NCBI GenBank assembly: GCA_030770535.1
Contig: JASVEC010000030.1
Span: 186,001 to 250,000, forward strand
DNA from: Batkoa obscura
Taxonomy: Eukaryota > Entomophthoromycota > Entomophthoromycetes > Entomophthorales > Batkoaceae
Direction of reading: 5' to 3'
DNA: 64,000 nt
Below the pieces are notes generated by a model that did no database searches, was not told the origin of the DNA, and saw only the letters and a list, made by a program, of their open reading frames with translations. Numbering within the stretch: the stretch's first letter is position 1; every line of letters begins with the position of its first letter. The position numbers and the translations under genes were made by a program. This document shows, in pieces, positions 37,601 through 48,953 of this stretch.

Positions 37601-38455
37601 AATGCTTAGTTGGCTTCTGTTGTAATTTCTTTTCTCAAATTTGTCTCGCTTTGCCTTTTTATGCTGTATTTATATAGTTTTCATAACGGGTATCTAGAAA
37701 ATCTGTTTGATAATTTTTATATTATATATCTAAAAAATGACTTTTTTATTTGCAAATATAGCGCCGCAATTCAATGGCTTAATACTCCCAAATAGCTATC
37801 CCTCAATATGCTTTGAATTCAAGAATTAAGATTTAATAACTTGTAGTGTGATATCTAGTTAACATCTTTTAAAAGTAAAATTCTTGTTTTTTTTAGAAAC
37901 ATGTAAAGTCATTCCTATTAACTTAAAGTATCATTTGAGGATAATTAACCTAAGATGGTATATTAGAGGTAATAGAAGTGTTATGACAAACTCTAAAAGG
38001 AATAGTGGGAAAATTTATAAACCTTTAATTGGGAATATTACAGTTGTTCAAGTTTAAATGTGCGCTGGGTAGAGATATTTTTATAATTAATTATTTGCAC
38101 TAACAGCCAGATTTACACTTTGCTTAAATTTTCATTTGAAATAAGTAATCAAGTAGTATGTATTTGAAGTTTCACAGCTTTAAGGATGATTTATGGTTTT
38201 TAATAAAGTCAGAAAGATAAAAAATAATTAAAGTCTAAGCAAGGTAAAGAAATACTTTCAGATTTAAACCAAATTATATATTTAGTGTCTTACTTTTTAT
38301 TTCAATATTATTTATAACTCTGTTAAAAGTTGAAATATTTCCTACTAATCTTTTACAATTCGTTGAAGGCCCTAAATCACCTTTAATTAATATTTTCGAT
38401 TTGAGTTTTGCAAATGCTCTTTGATATTCCCTTACAAATTTATTAAAACATAATA

Positions 38456-38553
38456 TGGTGATGTATTTTTATGTTTAAGAACTTTATTAACAATCTTTCC
38501 ACCCAAATAGTACTTAAAAATGGAGAAAGTAATGGAACCAAAAAATATTCTCA
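38456..38553 (-). mobile_element. hairpin MITE copy 19
   Basis: Full-length, TA-flanked; sits in the centre of the spacer of the receptor palindrome. Confidence 0.85.
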
Positions 38554-38872
38554 TATAACAAAAAGCTTTTGGTAAAAAATACAAAAACACAAAACAAAAA
38601 TTGCAATTATAAGTATATCATGACTTAAAGAAATCAAATATATCATCGATAAATATGTTGCTTATAATCTCAAATTATATTTATATAAAAATTTCATAGT
38701 AAAATGTTACAGCTAATCTAGGCTAAATATGTAGTGTATAGTCATATCTTTTATAGTCTATATTTTGTATAATTGGTCTGGCTTACAGCTTGATATTGGC
38801 ATTTTATTTTTAAATGAACAATTGAACAATTCACTTTAACTTAAAATAAATTGTAATTGAATTGTAAATATT

Positions 38873-38965
38873 TGAGGGTGTTTTTGGCTCTGTTACTTTT
38901 TCCACCTTAAGCTGCTATTTGAGCGGAAAATTTGTTGGTAAAATTCTTACACAGATACATCCCCA
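38873..38965 (+). mobile_element. hairpin MITE copy 20
   Basis: Slightly shortened; flanked by TT instead of TA. Confidence 0.84.
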
Positions 38966-39500
38966 TTTAGAGAATAAATACCACAAGGAACAACTTTGTT
39001 TACGCTTTTCAAAAACACTAAAAGTAAAAATCCAATTCCTACAAATTTAAATTTCCCATTAACCACAAAAGTTATAGTTTACCTTGTGTTCAGCAGTAGG
39101 ATAAAGTGTTGTTTTTCCATAATCATCCAATGTGTAGAGTTTTTATTTTAAAAGATGTATAAATACCAAAGCCTTACTTTCCAATAGGGTTGTATTTTAT
39201 GATTTCAATTTTTATCTTTATACAACTTTTTCTCGTAAATTACTAATCTGCCTTTGAGAATTCTGAATTACTATAATTAGTAGGCATTTTTGACTTGGTT
39301 CATATAGCTACAATATTTAAACTTTCTAATTTAAATAAATAACTTTGAAAACAGGATTTGATGGAATAAGATATATAGAACTCTCGATATGATGTAACAG
39401 TAAATATTTTAATACGCTATAAGGAATAAGATTTTTTAAAACAATAAATATATATAAAACAAAAAGTTGAATCTTTTTGAATCTATTTACTAAAATAAGA

Positions 39501-40735
39501 ATGGCCACAGCTGCTTTTTCACAATATATAACCCAGACAGTATATCCCGAAATGTGCAAGGTTTCTTTAGCCTTGGCTTTGATGATTGTATTAGCAATGA
39601 TCACATTAAGTAATAAATATAATGTACTGACTTAGTAGTATATTAATTGATTAATAATAACAGCAATCTATGATAAAAGACTAGTTGATAGAGTGACCCT
39701 TAGATTACAAACCGCAATCTCATGTTATGATATCTGGGCGCATGCTATACCATTGTGGTCACGTAAATATAACTATGAAGGATCTCCATTGTGTGTATTT
39801 ATTGCTTACCAGGGATTGTCATTGCCTTTACTTTATTGCTTCCTCAACGTTGCTATTGGAATTAATTTGCAATTAGTTTTTATCCATGGCATTTATGTAA
39901 CTAAAAAGATTGAAGCAGCCTATTGGATTGGATCAATTTTACTCACATTGATAATTACTATCCCATCTCTTGGTATGTTATTGTTTCTATATAATTATAA
40001 ACCCATTAATGTTTTTCTCTTAGCAAGTGGATTACTTGGATTTGGTAAGTTTATGAAATGTTACCTTGCAACCAACGATGAAGATTATATTAAAAAAATT
40101 GACTTTTATGCTAATATCTTAATAATGATAATTTGTATGGTTTATTTGTTAGGTGTTACTATTGCAGTGGCAATAAAGTTATACCGTGGTTTAAATGTAC
40201 TAAAAAACAGACAATTGGTAATAGATGCTAGCGAATCAAACGAAGCTATTAAGTATATTAGACTACTGACTTCAAGGATGTAAATAATCATTTTAATTAA
40301 GCTACACTATACTAATTGTTATAGTTTACTTTATCCAATACTTATGCTCATCTCACATTCTGGATTGATATTTAGTCAAGCAGCTTATGATCTTGCTGGA
40401 ATTAACTCACATGAACTCGCTATATATTCTTATATAACAGGTGGTTTATTAGGGACCCTTAACTTTATTGCCTTTTGTTGTGATCCTACCATCCAGCATG
40501 CACTTAAAATAATATATTATAGAGTAGTGAAGAAGCGGGAAATTGAGATGTTTCAACCAAATAAATCAAGTAAGGACTTACTTTTATTTGAAGATAAATA
40601 TTGACTTTTTAATTAGGTTATAATGACGCATTTGAATCAAAAGAAGCAGAAAATAATGATAAAGCGAGCAAGTTCGACAGCGAAACAGTAGACCAAAAAG
40701 CTATACAATATCATAAATTTATTAGAACTTTATAA
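39501..40735 (+). CDS. 7TM G-protein-coupled receptor, Git3/cAMP-receptor-like
   Basis: Exons 39501-39609, 39664-40279, 40325-40569 and 40617-40735 join in frame to 362 residues; introns are 45-54 bp, GT-AG. Seven hydrophobic segments are visible: MCKVSLALALMIVLAMITLT; a weak second around CYDIWAHAIPLW; LCVFIAYQGLSLPLLYCF; AYWIGSILLTLIITI; ILIMIICMVYLLGVTIAV; ILLYPILMLISHSGLIF; and YITGGLLGTLNFIAFCCDPTI. The LLYP start of TM6 and the LN...DP end of TM7 are typical of fungal Git3/Gpr1 and Dictyostelium cAR receptors, which sense nutrients or small ligands and signal through G-alpha to cAMP. Without the last intron the frame would stop at 40604 (EDKY); with it there is a 40-residue acidic/basic tail ending YHKFIRTL. 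I prefer the spliced form. Ligand unknown. Confidence 0.7.
39507..40390 (+). repeat. Right arm of an 884-bp inverted repeat
   Basis: Partner of 36711-37594. The match begins at the seventh base of the coding sequence and ends in the codons just after TM6. Confidence 0.88.
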
Positions 40736-40921
40736 AGATTGTTGCTAACTTTGAAACTTAATATCTCAAAGTAGTGTTTTCTCATTTCATTTTATATGAT
40801 CGATTGTTTATGAACTATTTGCTATCAGATTATTAAACACATTGAAGAACTAAAAAGTATTATTAACCTCTATTAACAAAAGTTCAAGGTTTAAGTTTTA
40901 TAAATAGTAGAAAAAAAGTAC

Positions 40922-41021
40922 TGGATAAGGATATATCTTTTGTTCAAAAACGTCACTAAGGGTTTTTCTACCCAAGTAGTGCCTAAAAAGTGAAAAAAGC
41001 GATAAAATCAAGACACCCCCA
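40922..41021 (-). mobile_element. hairpin MITE copy 21, old
   Basis: Recognisable over its full length (TTTTTCTACCCAAGTAGTGCC core) but with many changes; ends TGGATAAG and CACCCCCA. Confidence 0.7.
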
Positions 41022-41769
41022 AATGTTAAAAAATTGTTATCTATACTCCCCATTGAGCATAAAAATATCAAGGTGAGATAATATTTCCAATCAGATTATA
41101 TCCAGAGTTCTACTGCACATTTAGGCTCAGCTTAATATGATTACTATTATTCTTCTTTAAGGATATAAGATCAAATCACTAGATTTTCATTACTTACAAT
41201 AAAAGCATATGCATTTGGGGAACCTTTTATAAAGAGTTGGAATACTAGTAGAACCATGTTGATCCATTATTAAATTTGTAATCAGATTTAATTTATGCAT
41301 ATTTCGTCATCTAAAAGTATAAATACGACAATAAATGCCATGGAGATATATATATGTACCCGTTACTTGAAAAAAAAGATAGAATTTGATAAGCAAAAAA
41401 GACATTGCCATAGAAGATAATTTTTAAGTTAGTATAAGATTTTTAGCCAAAAAAAGATTCAATCATTGGATGCAGTAAAAAAATCTGTATATAGAGTTGC
41501 TGCTGCTCTATTACAATTTTCCAGAGGTGATTCCAAGAGTTGAGTCATTTATGCTAATGATCTTTTAATGCCTAGCCCCTATGTTTTGTTTGAATTTAGT
41601 ATAACTTTTTTCTTGATGAGTAGTTAGGTCATAAAAGAGTTATAACATCTACAAAAGCAAAACTATTTACATATGTAAATATTTTGATGTTGCAATCCTG
41701 TACCTTTGCTGGACGAACTCGTGTAAAGTCTTAGACCACTTTAAAATCACCTTATATAATCATGTGCTC
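41022..41769. other. intergenic
   Basis: No exon, RNA gene or repeat recognised. Confidence 0.55.
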
Positions 41770-42237
41770 TGTAAAATCTGGTACTCAGTGTTTGGAGTCA
41801 AAAACAGCTACTACCTGATTGATGACTACACTATAAGTCGAAAGGTCTTGCTTTGTGTGACTAAGATAGACTTGGATTATGAGGAATAGCACGTAATAGG
41901 TTACAAACTATATAAGACAAATAGAATAGACAATACTAATGTAAAATCTACGTAAAATACTATTAAGAAAACTTAGTGACTTTATTAAATGTTCGAGATA
42001 TCGGGGAATATTCAGTTAAAAAGCCTTGAGGTATTATGTTTTAGAATCTCTTTTGTACTCCGATAAGTATAAATATCAAAGCGAGAGGATTTTATTCTTT
42101 GAGACGAAGATAGAAATTTTCTTAACAAATCAGAACAAGAGCATGGGACTAATTGTCTCTATAATCGAGAACACGACAGCTTAGGCGATCACTATGCTAT
42201 AATTAACCATGAGACTGACATAGCGATATTTCACACA
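41770..42237 (+). repeat. Left inverted arm (460-bp unit, copy 2)
   Basis: Starts TGTAAAATCTGGTACTCAG, ends GCGATATTTCACACA. Compared with the right arm, the only clear difference I found is a two-base AG near the outer end. Confidence 0.85.
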
Positions 42238-43020
42238 TGAGAGGGAGTGATTAGCCCCAAAACTACAATTAAGCATCCCTATATAGTACAAGTAATATAA
42301 TAATAGCTTTTACATATCATTACAGTTACTTGTTCTTTGACTATCTATTAACTTAGCCATTGATAACTTAAGTAATTTTAACATTTAATAATCTATTTCT
42401 ATCATTTAACAAACTACTTAGTAAATATCGAAAATTTTAAATTCTCTGTTATTTTCGTAAGATAAGCTAGGATTGATCTTTTAATTTTTCTATTTTCTGT
42501 AGACTCTATAACTCTAATTGGAACTATATCGCTTTTTTTGATGTATCAGATACTGAATAACAGTATAGTTTATTGTTATGTTTAATAAAGTGTAAATACT
42601 TCTTAATGCCTTGCATCTCTATTATTCTTTTTGTATTTTTGTTTCTTTCATACTTTTTAAAAATTATGTCTGTTTTCCTGTTATTAATAGTCGAGTTATT
42701 AATTTTATTATGCTCGAAAATAAAAGTCTCAAATCCCGAAATTAATTGATTGATACCTATTTTACCTAATGCTTCAAAACTACTTTTCCATTTTGAAAGA
42801 TTTACAAAATGTCCATCAACTATACTTTTTCCATAATGATCAGCAAAAAAATCAAGATCAATATTTAAACTACTATTTATTTTAGGAATTTCTTTAAATA
42901 TATAATCTAGGAACTCTCAGGATCTAAATTATTTCCTGTATCTTCCCATATATTAATTTTTGTAAACTTTTTAAATAAAAGCTCTGTAGAGATTAAATCG
43001 ATTAAATAATCTCCTGCATA

Positions 43021-43119
43021 TGGGAGTGTTTTTTTGACTTCACTACTTTTTCCATCTTTTAAGCGCTATTTAATTGAAAAATTATTAGTAAAAGTCTTGA
43101 ATACAAAAATACATCCCCA
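43021..43119 (+). mobile_element. hairpin MITE copy 22, nested in transposase
   Basis: Full-length, TA-flanked insertion into the transposase relic. Confidence 0.9.
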
Positions 43120-43190
43120 TATATATTATCTGATGAATATTTACCATCATTGTTTTTTTTATTAAATTTTGATGAAATAGTTGAATCATT

Positions 43191-43290
43191 TGAGGATGTA
43201 TTTTTGTGTTTAAGAATTTTACTAACAAATTTTCCACTCAGATAGCGCTTAAAAAACGGAAAAATAATGAAACCAAAAAAAACAGCCCCA
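43191..43290 (-). mobile_element. hairpin MITE copy 23, nested in transposase
   Basis: Full-length, flanked by TT on both sides; 71 bases from copy 22 and opposite to it. Confidence 0.9.
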
Positions 43291-43459
43291 TTTAGTAAAT
43301 ATTGTATAATAGTTTCAATTTGGTCATCCTTAATTTTTTTGTATTTTTAATAACAGGTTGTAATATTGATATTTTATTACTATAATTGCTTGTTTTTGAA
43401 TAATCATATTGATTTATATTTATATTAAACCTAAAACTTTTACATTCATCAAAAGAATA

Positions 43460-43560
43460 TGTGGATGTTTTTTTTGGCTTCATTATTTTTTCCATCTTTT
43501 AAGCGCTATTTAAATGGAAAATTTGTTAGTAAAATTCTCAAATACAAAAATATATCCCCA
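43460..43560 (+). mobile_element. hairpin MITE copy 24, nested in transposase
   Basis: Full-length, TA-flanked; right end TATCCCCA. Confidence 0.9.
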
Positions 43561-43640
43561 TATACTCAAGCTATAATTGATAATAATGTTACTTGTTGAT
43601 TTTTATTTCCTGTTTCTCTTAAAGCACTAATTTTATACAT

Positions 43641-44106
43641 TGTGTGAAATATCGCTATGTCAGTCTCATGGTTAATTATAGCATAGTGATCGCCTAAGCT
43701 GTCGTGTTCTCGATTATAGAGACAATTAGTCCCATGCTCTTGTTCTGATTTGTTAAGAAAATTTCTATCTTCGTCTCAAAGAATAAAATCCTCTCGCTTT
43801 GATATTTATACTTATCGGAGTACAAAAGAGATTCTAAAACATAATACCTCAAGGCTTTTTAACTGAATATTCCCCGATATCTCGAACATTTAATAAAGTC
43901 ACTAAGTTTTCTTAATAGTATTTTACGTAGATTTTACATTAGTATTGTCTATTCTATTTGTCTTATATAGTTTGTAACCTATTACGTGCTATTCCTCATA
44001 ATCCAAGTCTATCTTAGTCACACAAAGCAAGACCTTTCGACTTATAGTGTAGTCATCAATCAGGTAGTAGCTGTTTTTGACTCCAAACAGAGTACCAGAT
44101 TTTACA
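43641..44106 (-). repeat. Right inverted arm (460-bp unit, copy 3)
   Basis: Reverse complement of the left arm over its whole length; begins TGTGTGAAATATCGC, ends GATTTTACA. Confidence 0.85.
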
Positions 44107-44723
44107 AAATAGTTTATTTATTTGATAACAAATCTGCAATGTTGGGCATGAAGCAGTTGATAATAAATATTTTTCAATAAAGCTTTATAAGAATATGTGT
44201 TTAAGGTCTAATAGAAATTCAACTAACTTACAGTATAAACTATAATAGAATGATTTAGAACTGTGTCCCCGGGTACCTTTATTTAACAAAAAAATTGTTT
44301 TTATAGAATTTGAAGCGAAGTCTTTAAAATACAAAATATTCAAATAACAAAACTAATTTAGACATCCCCATATGATAGAAGTGGGTTCAAATAAAAACAC
44401 TACTTTTGCTTCTAAATAAGTAAAAATAAGATAACTTATGTGGTTTGTACAATCAATATAGTATTGATAATAAGCCAATGTATTTTATATAATAAAAAAT
44501 CATCCATTGATTCTTTTTTAAATAATCAAATAAAAATATATGCCATTTGCTCAAAATGTTTTGAAGATTATGATAAAGTAATTGATTAGATTATAGTTCT
44601 GAAGGTGAACAAAATGTGGAATCTGTATAAATTTGAAATTGTTTTTAGACTTTGATTAATTTTTTAAATTTTATTTTTAATATATTATAAGCAAAATTTT
44701 AGGGTTAGAATCTTTTAAAAAAC
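44107..44723. other. intergenic between transposon and hsp60 3' end
   Basis: No gene. A lone ACATCCCCATA at about 44364-44374 looks like the end of a hairpin MITE but no body is attached. Confidence 0.5.
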
Positions 44724-46501
44724 CTACATCATACCGCCCATACCACCCATTCCGCCCATACCGCCCATGCCACCAGCAGGAGCACCTGGAGCACTAGGTT
44801 TTTCTGGGGCATCAACAATCATACATTCAGAAGTAGTAAGAAGGGAAGCGACACCAGAAGCATCAACTAAGGAAGTACGTACAACTTTAACAGGATCTAA
44901 AATACCTTGAGCAATCATATCGACATATTCACCTTTAGAAGCATCAAAACCATTATTAAGATTGGCATTGCTTTCTTCCAAAAGTTTACCAACAACAACG
45001 GAGCCTTCAAAACCAGCATTATTGCAAATGGTACGACATGGTTTTTGAGCGGCTTGTTTAATAATATTAACACCAAGCTTTTGATCAAAGTTATCAGTCT
45101 TAACATTATCTAAAATTTTTGAAGCTTTAAGAAGAGCTACACCACCACCTGGTACAATACCCTCTTCAACAGCGGCTCTAGTAGCATTGAGGGCATCAAC
45201 GATACGATCTTTCTTTTCACCAACTTCAACTTCAGAAGCACCACCAACACGGATGACAGCTACACCGCCAGAAAGTTTAGCAAGACGTTCTTGGAGTTTT
45301 TCTTTTTCGTATTCAGATACAGTAGCATCGGCAACAGCAGCTCTAATTTGTTCACATCTTTCAGCGATGGCATCTTTAGCGCCAGAACCATTTAAGACAA
45401 CGGTATCTTCTTTAGTAACAGTGATAGATCCACAAGTACCGAACATATCTGGGGTAGCTTTTTCGAGTTTAATATCAAGTTCTTCAGAGAAAACAGTGCT
45501 ACCAGTAAGGATAGCAATATCACCTAAAATGGATTTACGGTTATCACCAAATCCTGGGGCTTTAACAGCAGCTACTTGAATTTGGCCTCTTAATTTATTG
45601 AGAATACAAGCAGCTAAAGCTTCACCATCAACATCTTCAGCGATAACTAAAAGTGGACGGCGTTGAGTAGCAGAAGCTTCAAGGGCAGGGAGGATATCTT
45701 GAACAGCCGAGATTTTCTTTTCAGATAATAAAATCAATGGGTTTTCAAATTCCACTTTTTGAGCCTTAATATCGGTAATGAAATAAGGGGAGATAAAACC
45801 ACGATCAAATCTCATACCTTCAGTAACTTCTAAAGCATCTTCTAAAGTCTTTCCTTCTTTAACAGTGATAACACCTTCTTTTCCTACTTTTTCCATGGCA
45901 TTGGCAATAAGTTGACCAACTGCTTTATCACCATTAGCTGAAATAGTAGCTACTTGAGCGATTTCTTCACTAGTAGTAATAGCACGAGAATTTTCTTTTA
46001 AAAATTTAACTAACTCATCAACAGCAAGTTGTACACCACGACGTAAATCCATTGGATTACAGCCAGCAGCTACATTTTTAACACCCTCAGTAAAAATAGC
46101 TTGAGCTAGAACAGTGGCAGTGGTAGTACCATCACCAGCGTTTTCGTTAGCACGATTAGCTACGTCTTGTACTAATCTTTATATGTATTTATAAATAAGA
46201 GTATTAAAAAATAAAAAATAAGAACTTACCTAGCACCGAGGTTTTCAAATTTATCTTCTAAAGTGATTGATTTAGCAACAGTTACACCATCTTTAGTAAT
46301 CTTTGGGGAACCGTAGGATTGTTCAATAAGTACATTACGTCCACGTGGACCTAAAGTAACAGCTACAGCTTTAGCTAACATATCTACTCCTTTTAATAAT
46401 TTAGCTCTTCCATCGACTCCAAAGGCTAATTCTTTATGACTGGAATAGTTACGTACTAATGTACGTCCAACTTTATTTAATAATCTAGCGTTGTTGACCA
46501 T
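44724..46501 (-). CDS. hsp60: Hsp60 mitochondrial chaperonin
   Basis: Minus-strand exons 46501-46230 and 46176-44724 (53-bp intron) join in frame to 574 residues (yeast Hsp60 572). It folds imported proteins in the mitochondrial matrix as a seven-fold ring with Hsp10. The N-terminus ([17 protein letters not shown]) is a basic, Arg-rich presequence. GroEL-family blocks are intact: [18 protein letters not shown], the [16 protein letters not shown] site, NPMDLRRG, and the Gly-Gly-Met repeat tail [14 protein letters not shown] chose the ATG at 46501 because the upstream in-frame codon at 46543 is GTG and lies before the presequence. Codon use is the most biased in the window (GGT, GCT, GTT), as expected for a highly expressed gene. 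Divergent from uL13m. Confidence 0.97.
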
Positions 46502-47356
46502 GTTATTGAAAAATTCAAACTGGAATTTTAGTGATTTGATCACAATTTAAATATTTGAATGCTTCGAAATAGAGTTGTGACAGCTTATTTTATTGGTTCA
46601 ATTTCTAGTTATTCTTGAAATTTGAATTTGAATCGCTTTTGATGGGATTTTAATTTCCTATTAGAGTCTAAACTTGATTGGTGGATTTATCCCTGATTTA
46701 TTTGTAGTAATTTCTAGAATCATCCAAATTAATAAATTAAAGTATAATATATCTTATATTAATAAAGTAATAATAGTATTAAAATATTCATATAGTTTCT
46801 AGAATTGACCATGTACTCTAACGAGCCACTTTTAAATAGCGTTATGCTAATGCTAAATAATTTGACAATTATATGAGATTAATAAATTCAGTTATCTAGA
46901 AATATATCGTTTTAATATTTGATAAATGAAAATTAAGTTAATCTTAAAATCAAGTATTTTAAATGAACAGATTTTTAGTAATCAAAGTGGGCCACTTTCA
47001 AGCATTAAACTTTCATACTTATAGTAATAATAATATGAAAATGGTAATAAGGTGAAGCGACCACCTCCTATACATGGTTTATTAATACAATACTCTAATT
47101 ATTGGAATTGATATGCTTGAAATCAATATCACTACTCTAGCTAAATAAAACTCAAAAATAAAATATATAATGATTTATCTTGATTTTTTATACCTTTTTT
47201 GAAGTAACATTTGTTTTTTTATAATTTTCAAATGTTAAGATTCTTTCAAGCATACCAGCTAAATAGTAGCAAAAGTTTGGTTTTTGCAAAATAAATCTGT
47301 TTTATTTTTTAAAGTCAAAATTAAGTTGAATCCTAAATTTATTTTGTTATAAAAAA
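46502..47356. promoter_or_regulatory. shared upstream region of hsp60 and uL13m
   Basis: An 855-bp gap between the divergent start codons. No clear TATA box or heat-shock element (spaced GAA/TTC triplets) stands out to my eye: GAATGCTTC followed by TTCTAG motifs near 46556-46650 are suggestive only. Confidence 0.45.
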
Positions 47357-47962
47357 ATGTCGCAAGCTATTGGAAAAGTAATAATATTCAAATTAGCTAA
47401 TTAATTAATTAAACTAAAAATTGTAGACAGCGTTATCATACGCCCGAGTATGGCATTTAGTTGATGCCAAAGATCGTGTTTTAGGACGTATGGCTACTGG
47501 TATTGCAACTACCTTAATGGGTAAACATAAACCAATTTATGATCCAGCTGGTAAAAAAGATAATATTAGACTGAAGAACTAAGAATAACAATGTTTAATT
47601 TAGCTGATTGTGGAGATTATGTAGTTGTTATCAATGCTAAAAGTGTAAAAGTAACTGGACGTAAAGCCGAACAAAAAGTATATAGATCCCATTCGGGTTT
47701 CCCAGGTGGTTTAAAAGAAGTACCATATAAAAGAATGTTGGAAAGAAAACCTGATGAGGTAACCTATTTATTTTTGTAGATATAGTTGATTTAAATATTG
47801 TTTTAGATTATACGTAAAGCTGTATCGGGTATGTTACCAAAAAATAGATTAAGAGATTATAGAATTGGAAGACTTTTAATATTCCCAGACGAAGATCATC
47901 CATATAAAGATAATATTATTAAGAGATATGATGAAGCTGAGACTATAGAAAAAAAAGAATAA
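47357..47962 (+). CDS. mrpl13: Mitochondrial ribosomal protein uL13m
   Basis: Four exons (47357-47377, 47427-47550, 47604-47758, 47807-47962) join in frame to 151 residues; introns are 48-53 bp. Bacterial L13/yeast Mrpl23 motifs are in order: [19 protein letters not shown], the [10 protein letters not shown] turn, [31 protein letters not shown], then [14 protein letters not shown] and [12 protein letters not shown]. It is a structural protein of the large mitoribosomal subunit, bound to 23S-type rRNA domain II and VI contacts. No long presequence; the short basic start may suffice, as in yeast. Ends with a lysine-rich tail (KKE). Divergent from hsp60. Confidence 0.95.
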
Positions 47963-48953
47963 GCTTAATAAATTAGATTTGACTATTATAACCGATGTTT
48001 GAATTTTTATAATAGATTCGATAACATTAAAGAGTAGAATAAAATTTTAATGATTTTTAGACTGATTAGGTTCCGAATTATATATAGATAAATTTATGGT
48101 AGTAAAAAGTATTTTAGCTTCAAATAAATAATTAGATAAATGATAATTGATAAACAAAAAGCATAAATGTATTATAAAATATTTAAATACAGACCTTATC
48201 ACGAGGATGTTAATAAACTATCGCTTTAAAAATATGCTCATATTGAATGAAATTAAAGGACATATCAAGTGATTTGGAATTATACTCTAACTATTTTAAT
48301 AAATGTACTTCAAAATACCTCCCTTTAGTATCATTTATAAACTCATTATTTTTAAATAAGAAGCATCTTTATTCCCTTGTATGTATGACAACAATTTTAA
48401 TTACTTAGATCTTTCAAATGTATATGAGGGTTTTTTAAATAAATAAATGGAATACAAAAAAGTTGATTTTTAAAGGGTACTTATATAGTAGTTGGATATT
48501 TCATGAATTAATATATAGGGGTGTTTTCTTTGCCTCATCACTTTTTTATTTTTAAGCGTTATTCAGGTGGAAAATTTGTTAGTAAAACTCTTAAACACAA
48601 AAATAATATCCCCATACGTTGTAGTAGCACAGTTGTATTTAGATTATTTTCACTACAGATGATTAATCTTTTCCATGATTCTAAATTAAGTACCCTCGGT
48701 AGTTTTAATATTCAATAAGTTGGGTTACCATCAGTTGATTTTTCTTTCTTTTCATGTTGAAGAATATAATTTAACTTTATAACATTTCCATCATCTTGCC
48801 ATCTATTACTTTCATAAAATTTGGTTGGCATTATATTTTTGCTTAATCAGGATTATAGAAATACTCAAACTTAAACATTTTAAGCCAATGAAAATTAGTC
48901 AATCTTTAGGATATTAGTGAAAGCTTTTGAAATTAGGTTTTAGTTTTTTACCA
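47963..48953. other. intergenic before cwc22
   Basis: Holds MITE copy 25; otherwise no exon recognised. Confidence 0.55.
48516..48614 (+). mobile_element. hairpin MITE copy 25
   Basis: Full-length; an open frame of 65 codons that covers it is only a translation of the repeat. Confidence 0.86.

Larger units (their letters stand above)
37601..39500. other. spacer between inverted receptor genes
   Basis: Contains MITE copies 19 and 20 and otherwise no exon I can support. It must hold both receptor promoters, which face each other back to back; the two upstream sequences are unrelated right up to the ATGs. Confidence 0.6.
42418..43640 (-). pseudogene. DDE-like transposase relic inside the inverted arms
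   Basis: On the minus strand, pieces run from an ATG at 43640 (MYKISALRETGNKNQQ) through YSFDECKSFRFNININ and TKKLRMTKLKLL, then KFTKINIWEDTGNNLDPE and, after a frame change, LDYIFKEIPKI, LDFFADHYGKSIVDGHFVNL and a C-terminal part ending near 42418. W-x-D-x-G followed at a distance by FxxxHGKSxxDxHF is a pair of motifs I know from DDE-type transposases common in early fungi and amoebae; I cannot name the superfamily. Three MITEs interrupt it at 43021, 43191 and 43460, and at least two further frame changes exist, so it is not functional. Confidence 0.65.
41770..44106 (-). mobile_element. DNA transposon with ~466-bp inverted arms and decayed transposase
   Basis: Two nearly identical 460-bp units in inverted orientation (41770-42237 and 43641-44106) flank 1.4 kb that encodes transposase-like peptides on the minus strand. 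The outer ends read TGTAAAATCTGG. A target duplication is not obvious: flanks are GCTC on the left and AAAT on the right. Three hairpin MITEs have inserted into the interior. Long inverted arms around a transposase fit a Mutator-like or foldback-type cut-and-paste element, but the superfamily is not settled. The alternative is two separate 460-bp elements that happen to flank a relic; the high identity between the arms argues against that. Confidence 0.72.

Noticed and set aside
40602-40604. Stop of the 7TM receptor at 40604
   Set aside because: It lies within a well-formed 47-bp intron (GTAAGG...AATTAG); splicing gives a longer tail in frame. Kept only as an alternative.
44364-44374. Another MITE copy
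   Set aside because: Only the ACATCCCCATA end motif is present; there is no core.
45187-45579. 130-codon frame antisense to hsp60
   Set aside because: A shadow of the highly biased hsp60 codons.
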